A DNA stretch of 19,393 nucleotides from Thermoplasmata archaeon (GCA_030655715.1 JAUSPR010000040.1:1-19393); one strand, 5' to 3'. Positions 1-7,885 are shown, counted from the stretch's first letter. Numbers and translations: made by a program. The notes: generated by a model from the letters alone, not told the origin.

Positions 1-16
1 TCAGAGGACATTTGGA
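1..16 (+). repeat. Right arm of a dispersed hairpin repeat, cut by window edge
   Basis: The first 16 bases read TCAGAGGACATTTGGA, matching the loop and right arm of the hairpin family found complete at 11744, 14875, 16069 and 17010. The left arm would lie outside the window. Confidence 0.5.
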
Positions 17-59
17 CTATGAGTGACATCCACAGACTTCACCAGGCACAAGCCCAATA

Positions 60-857
60 TCAAATTTTAATTTTTACTATCGAGTGGGATAATTTTCCAT
101 CCTCGATCCTGGCGCTTAATAACTCATGATTATTGAGAATGTGCCAATCATCATCCTGATTGGATGGTTCTGACATCACTATGATTCTGTCTTTTTCTGT
201 AAGATAGCTCATAGAATAATATCCCTGATTGGAGGAACATAAAGAGTTCATCGGTTGATAGGTATAACTGTTGTAGGCGTGAAACACCTTGCCATCTGAT
301 AATATCATGTTGAGGGCAGTGAAAGGTCTTTTTCCTTTTTCTACGGTTGCATTGATTGTTCTTTCTAGGGAGATAAGTGCCTTTTCTAAGTGTTTCTCTT
401 CCTCAAGCTTTTTAACAAGAAGCCAGAAAAGTACCTCAGAATCATTATCTCCCTTTACCGATGCTCTATACTTTCCAAGGTCCACATCATTTGGCTTGTT
501 GACCGCACCATTATGAACAAACATTAAATCCGGTACAGAGAACGGCTGTGTGCTCTCCATGGATATCAATCTCTTCCTTGGGAGCCTGCGAGGATTGCTC
601 ATCCGTCTGATGTGTGCCAAGACAATTGGTGAATTAATCTTGCCAGCCAGGTCCTTGAATTGTGATACTTCATCGAATATCGCTCCTGGACTCTTGACAA
701 CCTTCATCCCTTCTTCCAGGTATGCGAGGCCCCATCCATGTGCTTGCTTCTCAGAAGGATTTGCATTGGATTGATTAAGAAGGGAGCACTTATCTTGGAA
801 AAGGTACTGACTAGGGTTAAAAGATTTTACTGAGAACGAACCGAAAAGACGACACAT
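60..857 (-). CDS. Class II glutamine amidotransferase (stand-alone, YafJ/EgtC-like)
   Basis: A stand-alone N-terminal nucleophile glutaminase domain of 265 residues. The start is fixed by the family: Met1 is followed at once by Cys2, which becomes the catalytic N-terminal cysteine after Met removal. Further family motifs are GWGLAYLEEG (about residues 42-51), AHIRRMSNP (about 81-89, the arginine that binds the glutamine carboxylate), FVHNGAVN (about 113-120, the NG oxyanion motif) and DNDSEVLFWLL (about 138-148). No synthetase or acceptor domain is fused, so the ammonia acceptor is unknown. It is divergent from cphB, with 106 bases between the starts; a weak TATA-like run at 882-889 lies about 28 bases before its ATG. 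A link to cyanophycin metabolism (ammonia or amide handling) is only a neighbourhood inference. The family call is sure, the substrate is not. Confidence 0.85.
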   Translation of the reverse strand: MCRLFGSFSVKSFNPSQYLFQDKCSLLNQSNANPSEKQAHGWGLAYLEEGMKVVKSPGAIFDEVSQFKDLAGKINSPIVLAHIRRMSNPRRLPRKRLISMESTQPFSVPDLMFVHNGAVNKPNDVDLGKYRASVKGDNDSEVLFWLLVKKLEEEKHLEKALISLERTINATVEKGKRPFTALNMILSDGKVFHAYNSYTYQPMNSLCSSNQGYYSMSYLTEKDRIIVMSEPSNQDDDWHILNNHELLSARIEDGKLSHSIVKIKI

Positions 858-932
858 GTAAGTGCCTATAGCTTTGATATTGATAATGTTTTTGTACGGG
901 ATTCTTGAAATTATTTTTCTGCAATAATTATA

Positions 933-940
933 CTTATATA
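933..940 (+). promoter_or_regulatory. TATA-like box of the cphB-cphA operon
   Basis: CTTATATA is centred about 27 bases before the cphB ATG, the archaeal spacing for a transcript starting at or next to the start codon. No ribosome site precedes the ATG, which fits leaderless translation. Confidence 0.55.
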
Positions 941-963
941 CAGAAATATGTTACTGAACCCTG

Positions 964-1845
964 ATGGAAATCGAATTGTCCAACACGTCGAAACATGCCA
1001 ATAATATGCCTTCTCCCGTTGGTATTTTGGTCGCTGTAGGCGGAAATGAGGACAAGGAGAACGACCTTGATATTCTCAGAAAAATTATCGAACTGGCAAG
1101 TATCACTGACCCAATCATTGAGATAATCACCACGGCCAGTGGTAGACCGAATAAAACCGGTGAGGCGTATCTAAATGCTTTTAACAAAATCGGTGTGACC
1201 AAAGCCCAGTGCCTTCACATCAAGACGAGAGACGATGCAAATAAGAGTGAATATACAGATAGGCTCCGGAAAGCAGATATTATATTTTTTACGGGGGGTG
1301 ACCAGCTTAAGATCACCAGCATTCTTGGAGGCTCCCCTATTATTGAAGAGATTAGGAGAAAATACTTCAATGAAAAATGTGTGATTGCCGGAACAAGCGC
1401 AGGGGCATCTGCCATGCCGGATACGATGATATATGGCGGTGAGAGCCATGAAGCCCTATGCAAGGGTACGGTCCAGATGACTGGTGGCGTGGGCCTGGTA
1501 AGCCGCATGATCATTGATAGTCATTTCATAAAGAGAGGTAGGTTCAGCAGGTTGATGGAGATAGTCTCTTCAAATCCAGGGTATATCGGCCTGGGCCTGG
1601 GGGAAGACACAGGAGTTATAATCCGAAATGGACACATATTAGAAGCGATAGGCAATGGTTTAGTTGTAATATTTGATGGACATGGAATAAAATATACCAA
1701 CATCTCTTCTTTAAAAGATGGGGAAGCGATAGCTGTCGAGGCTGTCCTTGTCCACACGCTCGTAAAGGGACATGGATTCGATACTTTGACGAGAGAATAT
1801 CTGAAACCACCGGACCTTAAAAAGTCCCTGAGGCTAAATACATGA
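964..1845 (+). CDS. cphB: Cyanophycinase
   Basis: A 293-residue serine hydrolase of peptidase family S51 that cleaves cyanophycin (multi-Arg-poly-Asp) to beta-Asp-Arg dipeptides. Visible motifs are VAVGGNEDKEND near the N-terminus, FFTGGDQLKI in the middle (the GGDQ motif) and the nucleophile elbow GTSAGASAM with Ser145. GGVGLVSRMIIDSHF and GLGLGEDTGVII follow, as in cyanophycinases. Length is usual for cytosolic forms and no signal peptide is seen, so it should act on internal granules. Its TGA overlaps the ATG of cphA (ATGA), so the two are translationally coupled. A TATA box 27 bases upstream points to a leaderless mRNA. The dipeptides would need an isoaspartyl dipeptidase, which is not in this window. 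The related alpha-aspartyl dipeptidase (PepE) is an alternative for the fold, but pairing with cphA settles the call. Confidence 0.92.
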   Translation: MEIELSNTSKHANNMPSPVGILVAVGGNEDKENDLDILRKIIELASITDPIIEIITTASGRPNKTGEAYLNAFNKIGVTKAQCLHIKTRDDANKSEYTDRLRKADIIFFTGGDQLKITSILGGSPIIEEIRRKYFNEKCVIAGTSAGASAMPDTMIYGGESHEALCKGTVQMTGGVGLVSRMIIDSHFIKRGRFSRLMEIVSSNPGYIGLGLGEDTGVIIRNGHILEAIGNGLVVIFDGHGIKYTNISSLKDGEAIAVEAVLVHTLVKGHGFDTLTREYLKPPDLKKSLRLNT

Positions 1846-4460
1846 ATATTGAGGAAATAAGAGCGCTTTGGGGGCCGAACTACTACAGTCGTTATCCGGC
1901 TATCTACATGCTCTTGGATATTGGGAAATTAGAGGAAAGACCATCCGATATGATCCCAGATCTGAAAGGCCGATTGCTCAAATTGATACCAACTATGATA
2001 GAACATCGATGCTCCCCTGGCTGTATTGGCGGTTTTATAGAAAGGGTTGTAGAGGGGACCTGGGCTGGCCACATCGTGGAGCATGTGGCAATAGAGCTTC
2101 AATGCCTTGCAAACATGGATGTTGGATTCGGCAAGACACTAGGAACCGATACCAAGGGAGTTTACAAGGTTGTATTCAGATACAGGGATCCGGAGGTCGG
2201 CATCGAAGCCGGAAAAGCTGCAGTAAAGATTGTGGATGCATTGTTCAATAACAGGCCTATCAAGTTCGAACCAATCATCACCCGGTTGAAGGAAATCCGA
2301 GAAGAAAATATGTTCGGTCCCTCAACTTATTCAATAATCAAAGAAGCACAGAGCCGTGGGATTCCTTATATCCGTCTCAACAAACATAGTTATGTTCAGT
2401 TAGGACATGGGATAAACCAGCGGAGGATACAGGCCACCATGGTGGACAATACCTCGGCCATTGGCGTGGAGATAGCAGATGATAAAGAACAAACCAAGGA
2501 GATTCTGGATGAGGCAGGAGTTCCAGTTCCCAGGGGGGAATCGGTAGATACTTTGGAAAGTGCTCTCCTGGTCGCAAATGATATAAATTATCCAGTCACT
2601 GTTAAACCTTTGGTGGAGCATCATGGGAAGGGTATCACGGCCAATGTGAAAACTGATGGGGAACTCAAGACTGCTTATAATAGCGCGAGAAAATTCCATG
2701 AACTTGTCGTTGTGGAAAAGCATTTGGAAGGTTACGATCACAGATTGTTGGTTATCAACGGAGAGCTTGTTGCAGCAGCGAGAAGAGAGACCGCCAGCGT
2801 GATGGGCAACGGAAAATCAACGATACGTGAACTTATCGATATGATCAACAAAGATCCAAGACGGGGCATTGGGCACGAGAAGGTTCTCACGAAGATAAAA
2901 ATAGATTCTATGACAAAGAGACTGCTCAAACAACAGAACTTGAAACTTACAGATATACTGTCTGAAGGAAGGTTGCTCCACCTCAAATCCACTGCCAATT
3001 TGAGCACCGGCGGCTGCTCGATCGACGTAACCGATGAAGTTCATCCCCAGATCAAAAGGATGGCAGAGCGAATATCGAAGATAATCAACATCAATGTGAT
3101 GGGAATAGATGTGGTGGCACCGCATCTCAAGAGACCTTTAAAGGAAACCAACGGCGGGGTAATTGAGGTGAACGCGGCCCCGGGATTCAGGATGCATTTG
3201 GAGCCGTATTTCGGTAAGAAAAGGAACGTGGCCAAACCACTGGTCGATATGCTGTTTCCATCTGGAACGAAAAGCACAATACCTTTGATCGCTGTAACAG
3301 GCACCAATGGGAAAACAACCACGGTCCGTCTGATAGCCCATATTTTAAAATATTCCGGAAAAAGCGTGGGAATGTGCTGCACTGATGGTATCGAGATCGG
3401 AAACCAGATGGTCCTAGAGGGAGACTACAGTGGACCTTCCGGAGCCAGGCATATTTTGACAGAACCAATTGTCGACCATGCGGTCATGGAAGTGGCCAGA
3501 GGAAGCATTCTGAGGAGAGGGCTTGGTTATGACGAAAGCGATATCGGTGTATTTCTAAATATCTCAGCCGATCATCTTGGCCTGGGTGGACTGAACACCC
3601 TGGAGGAGCTGGCTGAGCTGAAGAGCATAGTCGTGGAAACTGTTAAGCCAGGTGGATTCGCGGTCCTCAACGCGGACGACGAATTGGTCATGAAATACAT
3701 GGATAAGGTCAAAGCGAAAATCATCTTGTTCTCTCTCGATGATACCAATCCTGCACTTCTGGCCCATGTCTCAAATGATGGAGTTGTTGTTACAGTTAAA
3801 GGCGGGAATATCATTTTAAGAAAGGGCGCCATTGATATGGATATAGCAAGGATCACCAATGTCCCGATCACCTTTGGCGGAAAAGCGTCGTTCAATATAG
3901 CCAATACCCTAGCAGCTGTTGGAGCGACATATGCGATCGGCATAGACATTAAGACCATACAGACCAGTCTGGTTACCTTCAACTCGTCCACAGGACAATT
4001 ACCTGGCAGGGCGAATCTAATAGATGTTGGCTCATTCAAGGTATTGATAGATTACGGTCACAATCCCTCTGCCATAGAATCGCTTGCAGGTCTGATACCC
4101 CATCTTACCAATGGAAGAAAGATCAATGTCGGAAGCGGTACAGGGAATCGAATGGATGAGTGCATACTGGATTTTGGCAAGAACATGGGAAAAATGTATG
4201 ATCAAATAATCATATGTGATTCAGACCCCAGACAGCGAAAGAAAGGTGAAACAGCCAAATTGGTGCGCAAGGGCGTGCTTTCAACGGGTTTCCCTGAAAA
4301 GAATCTCCAGATGGTGCTAGATGAGAGTGTAGCCATAAGGACCGCTCTGAAATTGGCCAAGGATGGCGACCTTGTGGTAATCCAAGCCAACGACGTTAAA
4401 AATTCAATCCATATTGTATTGGAGTACAAAGAGAATCTATTGGCAAAAAGTAAGAGTTAG
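1842..4460 (+). CDS. cphA: Cyanophycin synthetase
   Basis: An 872-residue enzyme that polymerises Asp and Arg with two ATP-dependent ligase modules; the length matches bacterial CphA1. Order of parts: an N-terminal domain (about 1-160); an ATP-grasp module (about 200-470) with YPVTVKPLVEHHGKGI, the RLLVINGELVAAARR strand and EVNAAPGFRMH (metal-binding Glu/Asn); then a Mur-ligase-like module with the P-loop GTNGKT at 487-492 (Lys491), EVARGSILRRGLGYD, NISADHLG and LPGRANLIDVGSFKVLIDYG. All key motifs are intact, so it should be active. It begins inside the cphB stop and so depends on that transcript. The Mur part alone could suggest a peptidoglycan or pseudomurein ligase, but the fused ATP-grasp plus Mur order and the cyanophycinase next door are diagnostic. 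Cyanophycin genes are unusual in archaea as far as I know. Confidence 0.93.
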   Translation: MNIEEIRALWGPNYYSRYPAIYMLLDIGKLEERPSDMIPDLKGRLLKLIPTMIEHRCSPGCIGGFIERVVEGTWAGHIVEHVAIELQCLANMDVGFGKTLGTDTKGVYKVVFRYRDPEVGIEAGKAAVKIVDALFNNRPIKFEPIITRLKEIREENMFGPSTYSIIKEAQSRGIPYIRLNKHSYVQLGHGINQRRIQATMVDNTSAIGVEIADDKEQTKEILDEAGVPVPRGESVDTLESALLVANDINYPVTVKPLVEHHGKGITANVKTDGELKTAYNSARKFHELVVVEKHLEGYDHRLLVINGELVAAARRETASVMGNGKSTIRELIDMINKDPRRGIGHEKVLTKIKIDSMTKRLLKQQNLKLTDILSEGRLLHLKSTANLSTGGCSIDVTDEVHPQIKRMAERISKIININVMGIDVVAPHLKRPLKETNGGVIEVNAAPGFRMHLEPYFGKKRNVAKPLVDMLFPSGTKSTIPLIAVTGTNGKTTTVRLIAHILKYSGKSVGMCCTDGIEIGNQMVLEGDYSGPSGARHILTEPIVDHAVMEVARGSILRRGLGYDESDIGVFLNISADHLGLGGLNTLEELAELKSIVVETVKPGGFAVLNADDELVMKYMDKVKAKIILFSLDDTNPALLAHVSNDGVVVTVKGGNIILRKGAIDMDIARITNVPITFGGKASFNIANTLAAVGATYAIGIDIKTIQTSLVTFNSSTGQLPGRANLIDVGSFKVLIDYGHNPSAIESLAGLIPHLTNGRKINVGSGTGNRMDECILDFGKNMGKMYDQIIICDSDPRQRKKGETAKLVRKGVLSTGFPEKNLQMVLDESVAIRTALKLAKDGDLVVIQANDVKNSIHIVLEYKENLLAKSKS

Positions 4461-4516
4461 AAATGAGCCGGACTAAATCTTGAAATTTGAGTACTTAAAT
4501 ATTGCCCCAAGCTCAT

Positions 4517-4544
4517 GCCTGGAATTCAGGCGGGCCCACTTTTT
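4517..4544 (+). terminator. Possible terminator after cphA
   Basis: GCCTG-GAATT-CAGGC forms a five-pair hairpin at 4517-4531, followed by a five-T run at 4540-4544, 57 bases past the cphA stop. Archaeal termination relies mainly on T-runs, so the hairpin may be incidental. Confidence 0.3.
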
Positions 4545-4592
4545 CACCCAGCTCCAGATAAGGTATGTCTATTTCTTCAAAACACCTGTCGT

Positions 4593-4644
4593 TCCAAATG
4601 TCCGTAGACTTTGGATACCGATAAAAATGTCCTCAGACTTTGGA
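4593..4644 (-). repeat. Dispersed hairpin repeats, two tandem copies
   Basis: Read on the reverse strand, a copy lacking its outer right arm (4644-4626) runs into the linker TTTTTATCGGTA (4627-4616) and then a complete hairpin (4615-4593). The complete copy has arms TCCAAAGTC and GACATTTGGA, loop TACG and one bulged A. It is the same linker-plus-hairpin unit as at 11744 and 17010, in opposite orientation. Confidence 0.7.
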
Positions 4645-4657
4645 AGTAGAATAAAAG

Positions 4658-4730
4658 CGCCCCGGTCGGAATTTGAATCCGAGTCGAAGCCTCGACAGGG
4701 CTTCATGATAGGCCGCTACACTACCGGGGC
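4658..4730 (-). tRNA. tRNA-Asp (GTC)
   Basis: A full cloverleaf of 73 bases can be drawn on the reverse strand. The acceptor stem is GCCCCGG/CCGGGGC (seven pairs). The anticodon stem AAGCC/GGCTT carries loop CTGTCGA with anticodon GTC. The T-stem TCGGA/TCCGA carries loop TTCAAAT. The discriminator base is G, as expected for Asp. CCA is not encoded, no intron is seen, and an AT-rich promoter-like stretch (AAATAATC, reverse strand) lies about 12-19 bases before the 5' end. The first 14 tRNA bases and this promoter are repeated 98 bases away at 4815-4852. Confidence 0.93.
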
Positions 4731-4755
4731 GTATGGTATTGATTATTTAGCTTAA

Positions 4756-4852
4756 CCACGGGAGTGTAGCGAAGCTCGTCCAGAGAGCCGGTTATGGCTC
4801 GAAGGCGAGATTGTTACACTACCGGGGCGCATGATATTGTTTTTTTAGCTTC
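4756..4852 (-). pseudogene. Decayed tandem copy of tRNA-Asp promoter and 5' end, with a nested hairpin
   Basis: Positions 4815-4828 repeat the first 14 bases of the tRNA exactly, and 4829-4852 repeat its promoter region with a few changes, at a 98-base offset. The other 59 bases do not fold as a tRNA. Instead 4764-4819 makes three nested stems: GTGTA/TACAC, CTCG/CGAG and GAGCC/GGCTC around loop GGTTAT. It is either a degenerate second tRNA or a small structured RNA driven by a copied tRNA promoter. Confidence 0.45.
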
Positions 4853-4944
4853 GTTAAGTTGAGGCCAGACCCATGGGGTCCATCCGAACATTTTTGAGGC
4901 TTTAGTAGAAACCCGACATGAAACCTGGTTTATTTACTTTGCTG

Positions 4945-5793
4945 TCATTTCTGAACTGAATTGACTTCGTATATCTCCAGCGAATAATCCATCGCCCTGA
5001 CAGAGTGCGTGAGCCATCCCAGGGAAATCACCTCTGCAAATTCTGCATATTCCCGGATGTTGTCCGGGGTGATGCCGCCAGATATTTCGATAATGATCTT
5101 GGGATTTATTTTTCTGATTTTGCCAGCTGCTTCTCTGGCCATTGCTGGCTGCATATTGTCCAGCATGATTATGTTTGCACTGGCATTGGCGGCCTCTTCC
5201 GCTCCTGCAATGTCCACAACCTCAATTTCCACAATGTCAGATTTTGCATGCGCTCTGGCCTTTCCCACTGCCTCGGTTATGGAACAGACCATTCTGAGAT
5301 GATTGTCCTTTATCAGGTACTGGTCATACAGCCCTTCGCGATGACGAATTCCGCCGCCCAGCTCGACAGCATCTTTCTCCAGTTTTCTCAGGCCAGGGGT
5401 TGTTTTCCTGGTCGCGGCGATGCGTATCTTCGGATTAATTTTGCGACAATTGTCAACCAGTTCTCTCGTAATCGTGGCAATGCCACTGAGTCGCATAATA
5501 AAATTGAGTGCCAGTCTTTCCGAGCGAAGAAGCGCCTTTGCCTGGCCTTTTATTTCCATCACCCTGGTTCCTTTGCTGGCCGTCTGACCATCTTCAACCA
5601 GAATTTTCACATCCAGGCCCTGATGTTTGAAAATTTCCCTGGCCACTTCCATGCCGGCGACAACGCAATCCTGCTTGGCAATTATTTCCGCTCGGACGAT
5701 TACGTCAGGAACAAGTGCCTCACTGGTGATGTCACCACAACCAATGTCCTCTTCGAGAAATTCATGGAGGTCTCTCATGCGTTCAAACATCAC
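4945..5793 (-). CDS. nadC: Nicotinate-nucleotide pyrophosphorylase (quinolinate phosphoribosyltransferase)
   Basis: This enzyme turns quinolinate and PRPP into nicotinate mononucleotide, CO2 and PPi in de novo NAD synthesis. The 282-residue protein has the full family signature: FLEEDIGCGDITSEALV near the N-terminus; ERLALNFIMRLSGIAT; the substrate site AATRKTTPGLRKLEKDAV then GGGIRHREGLYDQYLIKDNH; and EISGGITPDNIREYA near the C-terminus. The Arg, His and Lys residues that bind phosphate and quinolinate are all present. The start is uncertain by five codons (Met1, Met2 or Met6 of MMFERMRDLHEF); family alignments favour Met6. It is the second gene of a two-gene unit, 27 bases after the small gene at 5821-6072. 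nadA and nadB are not in this window. Confidence 0.95.
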   Translation of the reverse strand: MMFERMRDLHEFLEEDIGCGDITSEALVPDVIVRAEIIAKQDCVVAGMEVAREIFKHQGLDVKILVEDGQTASKGTRVMEIKGQAKALLRSERLALNFIMRLSGIATITRELVDNCRKINPKIRIAATRKTTPGLRKLEKDAVELGGGIRHREGLYDQYLIKDNHLRMVCSITEAVGKARAHAKSDIVEIEVVDIAGAEEAANASANIIMLDNMQPAMAREAAGKIRKINPKIIIEISGGITPDNIREYAEFAEVISLGWLTHSVRAMDYSLEIYEVNSVQK

Positions 5794-5820
5794 ATTCTGA
5801 GTAAAATACTTTCTGGGCAG

Positions 5821-6072
5821 TTAAATGTCTTCTAGGTCTGGCGCGATTGCTTCGTCCGTTTCCAACCTGAAAAGCACGCCCATCTTCTTTAAAACCTCAT
5901 GAACTTTATCAGCAAAATAGATTGAGTCCTCAACTGAGGCATTTTTGTCCCACTCATAGACGAAATCATAGTTGCCAGTACAGGGTTTGAAGCCAATCAT
6001 CTGCAATCTGTCCACTACCTCGGATGGCGGATTTCCCTCGGTACTGAACATGACAGTTAGGTAAGTCTTCAT
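5821..6072 (-). CDS. Small protein of unknown function, upstream of nadC
   Basis: An 83-residue soluble protein that I do not recognise. It starts MKTYLTVMFSTEGNPPSEVV and continues with RLQMIGFKPCTGNYDFVYEW and a helix ADKVHEVLKKMGVLFRLE, ending with an acidic tail. A beta strand, helix, strand, strand, helix, strand pattern can be read, which would fit a ferredoxin-like or ACT-like small domain (inference). Nothing suggests a membrane segment or metal site. It is the first gene of the nadC transcript, with a clear TATA box 28 bases before its ATG and 27 bases to nadC. A role as a regulator or partner of NAD synthesis is possible only by position. Confidence 0.7.
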   Translation of the reverse strand: MKTYLTVMFSTEGNPPSEVVDRLQMIGFKPCTGNYDFVYEWDKNASVEDSIYFADKVHEVLKKMGVLFRLETDEAIAPDLEDI

Positions 6073-6095
6073 CGGACCTGAATAGGTTTGAACAT

Positions 6096-6104
6096 TATTA
6101 AATA
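6096..6104 (-). promoter_or_regulatory. TATA box for the small gene-nadC unit
   Basis: On the reverse strand TATTTAATA is centred 28 bases before the ATG at 6072, which predicts a leaderless transcript. It shares a 100-base divergent intergenic region with the box at 6142-6149. Confidence 0.6.
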
Positions 6105-6141
6105 CTTTTCTCTGGCTTTGCGATTTTGGTAATTAACAATG

Positions 6142-6149
6142 TTTTAATC
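6142..6149 (+). promoter_or_regulatory. TATA-like box for the gamma carbonic anhydrase-like gene
   Basis: TTTTAATC is centred about 27 bases before the ATG at 6173. There is no ribosome site, which again fits a leaderless mRNA. Confidence 0.45.
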
Positions 6150-6172
6150 TATTATGTGTTAATGTCCCCCCT

Positions 6173-6670
6173 ATGAAGCCGAAAGTGCATGAATCATGTT
6201 TTGTTCACAAGACCGCCGTTATAGTCGGGGATGTCGAGGTTGCCGAGGACTGCGGTATTTGGCCCAATGCCGTTATCCGGGGGGACGAGGCCAGCATCAG
6301 TATAGCCTGCGGTTCGAACGTCCAGGATTGCTGCGTGATTCACGTGACCACCGACACCCCTACCACAATCGGGAGGAACGTCTCCCTGGGACATGGCTGC
6401 GTGGTGCATGGCGCCACAATCGAGGACAATGTCATTGTGGGCATGAATGCCGTTGTCATGAACCGTTCCGTTATAGGCCGCGGAGCCATAATTGCAGCTG
6501 GCGCGGTGGTGAAGGAGGGGGCGATCATACCCCATCATAGCTTGGTGGTCGGAGTTCCCGGCAAGGTAGTGCGTGAAGACAAGACCCTGGAAGAGTACGC
6601 TCTCAAGAATGCCAGAACCTATGTGGAACTGGCCAGGCGACACAAGACCGGCGAGTTTCCGGAATTTTAA
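6173..6670 (+). CDS. Gamma carbonic anhydrase family protein (left-handed beta-helix)
   Basis: A 165-residue hexapeptide-repeat protein of the YrdA/PaaY/Cam-like group. The N-terminal part reads CFVHKTAVIVGDVEVAEDCG and IWPNAVIRGD, followed by about six turns of hexapeptide repeats (about residues 15-135) and a C-terminal helix ending EFPEF. The three zinc-ligand histidines expected in this family are visible in CCVIHVTTD and LGHGCVVHG. The acidic proton-shuttle loop of the methanogen enzyme Cam is missing, as in most YrdA-type members, so carbonic anhydrase activity is likely but unproven. It is a single gene, divergent from nadC and followed by a possible terminator. Some relatives act as acyltransferase-like or thioesterase-associated proteins (PaaY), so the physiological role is open. 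Confidence 0.88.
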   Translation: MKPKVHESCFVHKTAVIVGDVEVAEDCGIWPNAVIRGDEASISIACGSNVQDCCVIHVTTDTPTTIGRNVSLGHGCVVHGATIEDNVIVGMNAVVMNRSVIGRGAIIAAGAVVKEGAIIPHHSLVVGVPGKVVREDKTLEEYALKNARTYVELARRHKTGEFPEF

Positions 6671-6673
6671 CTA

Positions 6674-6733
6674 CTTCGCCCTTTGGGCGAGTGTGGGGTC
6701 CGGGATTGGTGGGCGTGCAGTTAGCGGTTTTTT
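6674..6733 (+). terminator. Hairpin and T-run after the carbonic anhydrase-like gene
   Basis: CGCCC-TTT-GGGCG forms a hairpin at 6677-6689, just after the stop, and a six-T run follows at 6728-6733. Either could end the transcript. Confidence 0.35.
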
Positions 6734-6772
6734 CATAATGCACTCGTATGCTGGAGCAGCAGCACACAAAAC

Positions 6773-6805
6773 CTTAATATCGCTCTTCCAAATACCAATC
6801 GAGGT
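6773..6805 (+). promoter_or_regulatory. Promoter and ribosome site of the serine-type operon
   Basis: CTTAATAT (6773-6780) is a TATA-like box about 35 bases before the ATG at 6812, so the mRNA would have a short leader. That leader carries GAGGT at 6801-6805, a Shine-Dalgarno site six bases from the start. This differs from the leaderless genes nearby. Confidence 0.5.
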
Positions 6806-6811
6806 AATTCT

Positions 6812-7885
6812 ATGTCTCACAAAAGATTGCTGATACCTGGGCCGACTGAATCTCCGATTGAAATTCTGCAACAGCAGACCAAGTGGCTTATAGGCCACAG
6901 GAGCGCGGATTATACTGCGCTTTATACTGGCATCATTGACAAGCTGGGAAAGTATTTTGAAACCCAGCAAAACCGAACCGTTCTAACAGCATCCGGAACA
7001 ATCTGGATGGACATCACTGCCCGGAACATCGTCAAATCCAGAGCACTTGCCGGTGTATGCGGCGCTTTCTCCGACAGAATGTACCAGACCATACGGGATT
7101 CGGGCAAGGACGCTGACCAGTTAAAGGTCGAATCGGGAATGGCCATAAAGCCAGACATGGTTCTTGAGGCACTGGGCAAGGCAGATTATGACACTGTCGC
7201 AATCGTGCACAATGAAACCTCAACTGGCGTTCGAAATCCGATCGAAGAAATCGGCAAGGCCATCAAGAAGGAATATCCCGACATAATGTTCGTTGTGGAT
7301 GCTGTTTCTTCGGCGGGCGGAGACTACCTTGTGCCGGAAAAACTGAACACAGATGTAATGTTCACCTCGACCCAGAAATGTTTTGCTCTTCCGCCTGGAT
7401 TATCAATGGCATTCTACTCTGACGCAGCAATCGAGCGTGCCAGGACAGTACCCGGTCGCGGGTATTACACAGATCTGGTGGCGATTCATGATTATTACAA
7501 GAAAAAGCAGCAGAACCCGACCACGCCGAACATAAGCCTGATGTATGCACTGGATTATCAGCTGGATCGTATGCTCAAGGAGACATCCAAGGCTAGATAC
7601 GGCCGCCATCTCGCAATGGCGGAGTTGACAAGGAACTGGGCCGGTAAAACCATGAAGATGTTCCCCGAGCCAGGTTATGAGTCCGTTACAGTTTCGACAA
7701 TTGCCAATACACTGGGCAAGGACATTGGCGCGCTGAACAAGGCGCTCGGAAAGAAGGGATATCAAATCGCGAACGGTTACGGGGACCTGAAAGAGAAAAC
7801 ATTCAGAATCGGCCATATGGGCGAATGGACTCCCGACGAGATAAAATCCCTTCTATGGCACATCGACGAGATATGGGGTGAGTGA
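6812..7885 (+). CDS. Class V aminotransferase (serine-pyruvate / alanine-glyoxylate / phosphoserine type)
   Basis: A 357-residue PLP enzyme of fold type I, class V. The N-terminal LIPGPTESPIEILQQ and GHRSADY motifs are typical of the alanine-glyoxylate/serine-pyruvate group. VVDAVSSAGGD holds the Asp that contacts the PLP ring nitrogen, and FTSTQKCFALPPG holds the Schiff-base lysine, Lys189. The last codons overlap a GGGGTGA ribosome site for serA, which starts on the base after the stop. With serA next, the likely job is to convert 3-phosphohydroxypyruvate to phosphoserine, as archaeal enzymes of this group are thought to do; transamination of glyoxylate or pyruvate is the alternative. The sequence alone does not separate these substrates. 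Confidence 0.88.
   Translation: MSHKRLLIPGPTESPIEILQQQTKWLIGHRSADYTALYTGIIDKLGKYFETQQNRTVLTASGTIWMDITARNIVKSRALAGVCGAFSDRMYQTIRDSGKDADQLKVESGMAIKPDMVLEALGKADYDTVAIVHNETSTGVRNPIEEIGKAIKKEYPDIMFVVDAVSSAGGDYLVPEKLNTDVMFTSTQKCFALPPGLSMAFYSDAAIERARTVPGRGYYTDLVAIHDYYKKKQQNPTTPNISLMYALDYQLDRMLKETSKARYGRHLAMAELTRNWAGKTMKMFPEPGYESVTVSTIANTLGKDIGALNKALGKKGYQIANGYGDLKEKTFRIGHMGEWTPDEIKSLLWHIDEIWGE

Noticed and set aside
4480..4755. Open frame of 91 codons after cphA
   Set aside because: It runs across two hairpin repeats and over the tRNA-Asp gene in antisense; the protein has no recognisable pattern.
4756..4828. A second functional tRNA next to tRNA-Asp
   Set aside because: Only the first 14 bases and promoter match; no T-arm, anticodon arm of normal size or 3' acceptor arm can be drawn.
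5005..5835. Long open frame (276 codons) antisense to nadC
   Set aside because: It is the shadow of a fully conserved nadC gene on the other strand, with cysteine- and phenylalanine-rich non-protein-like composition.
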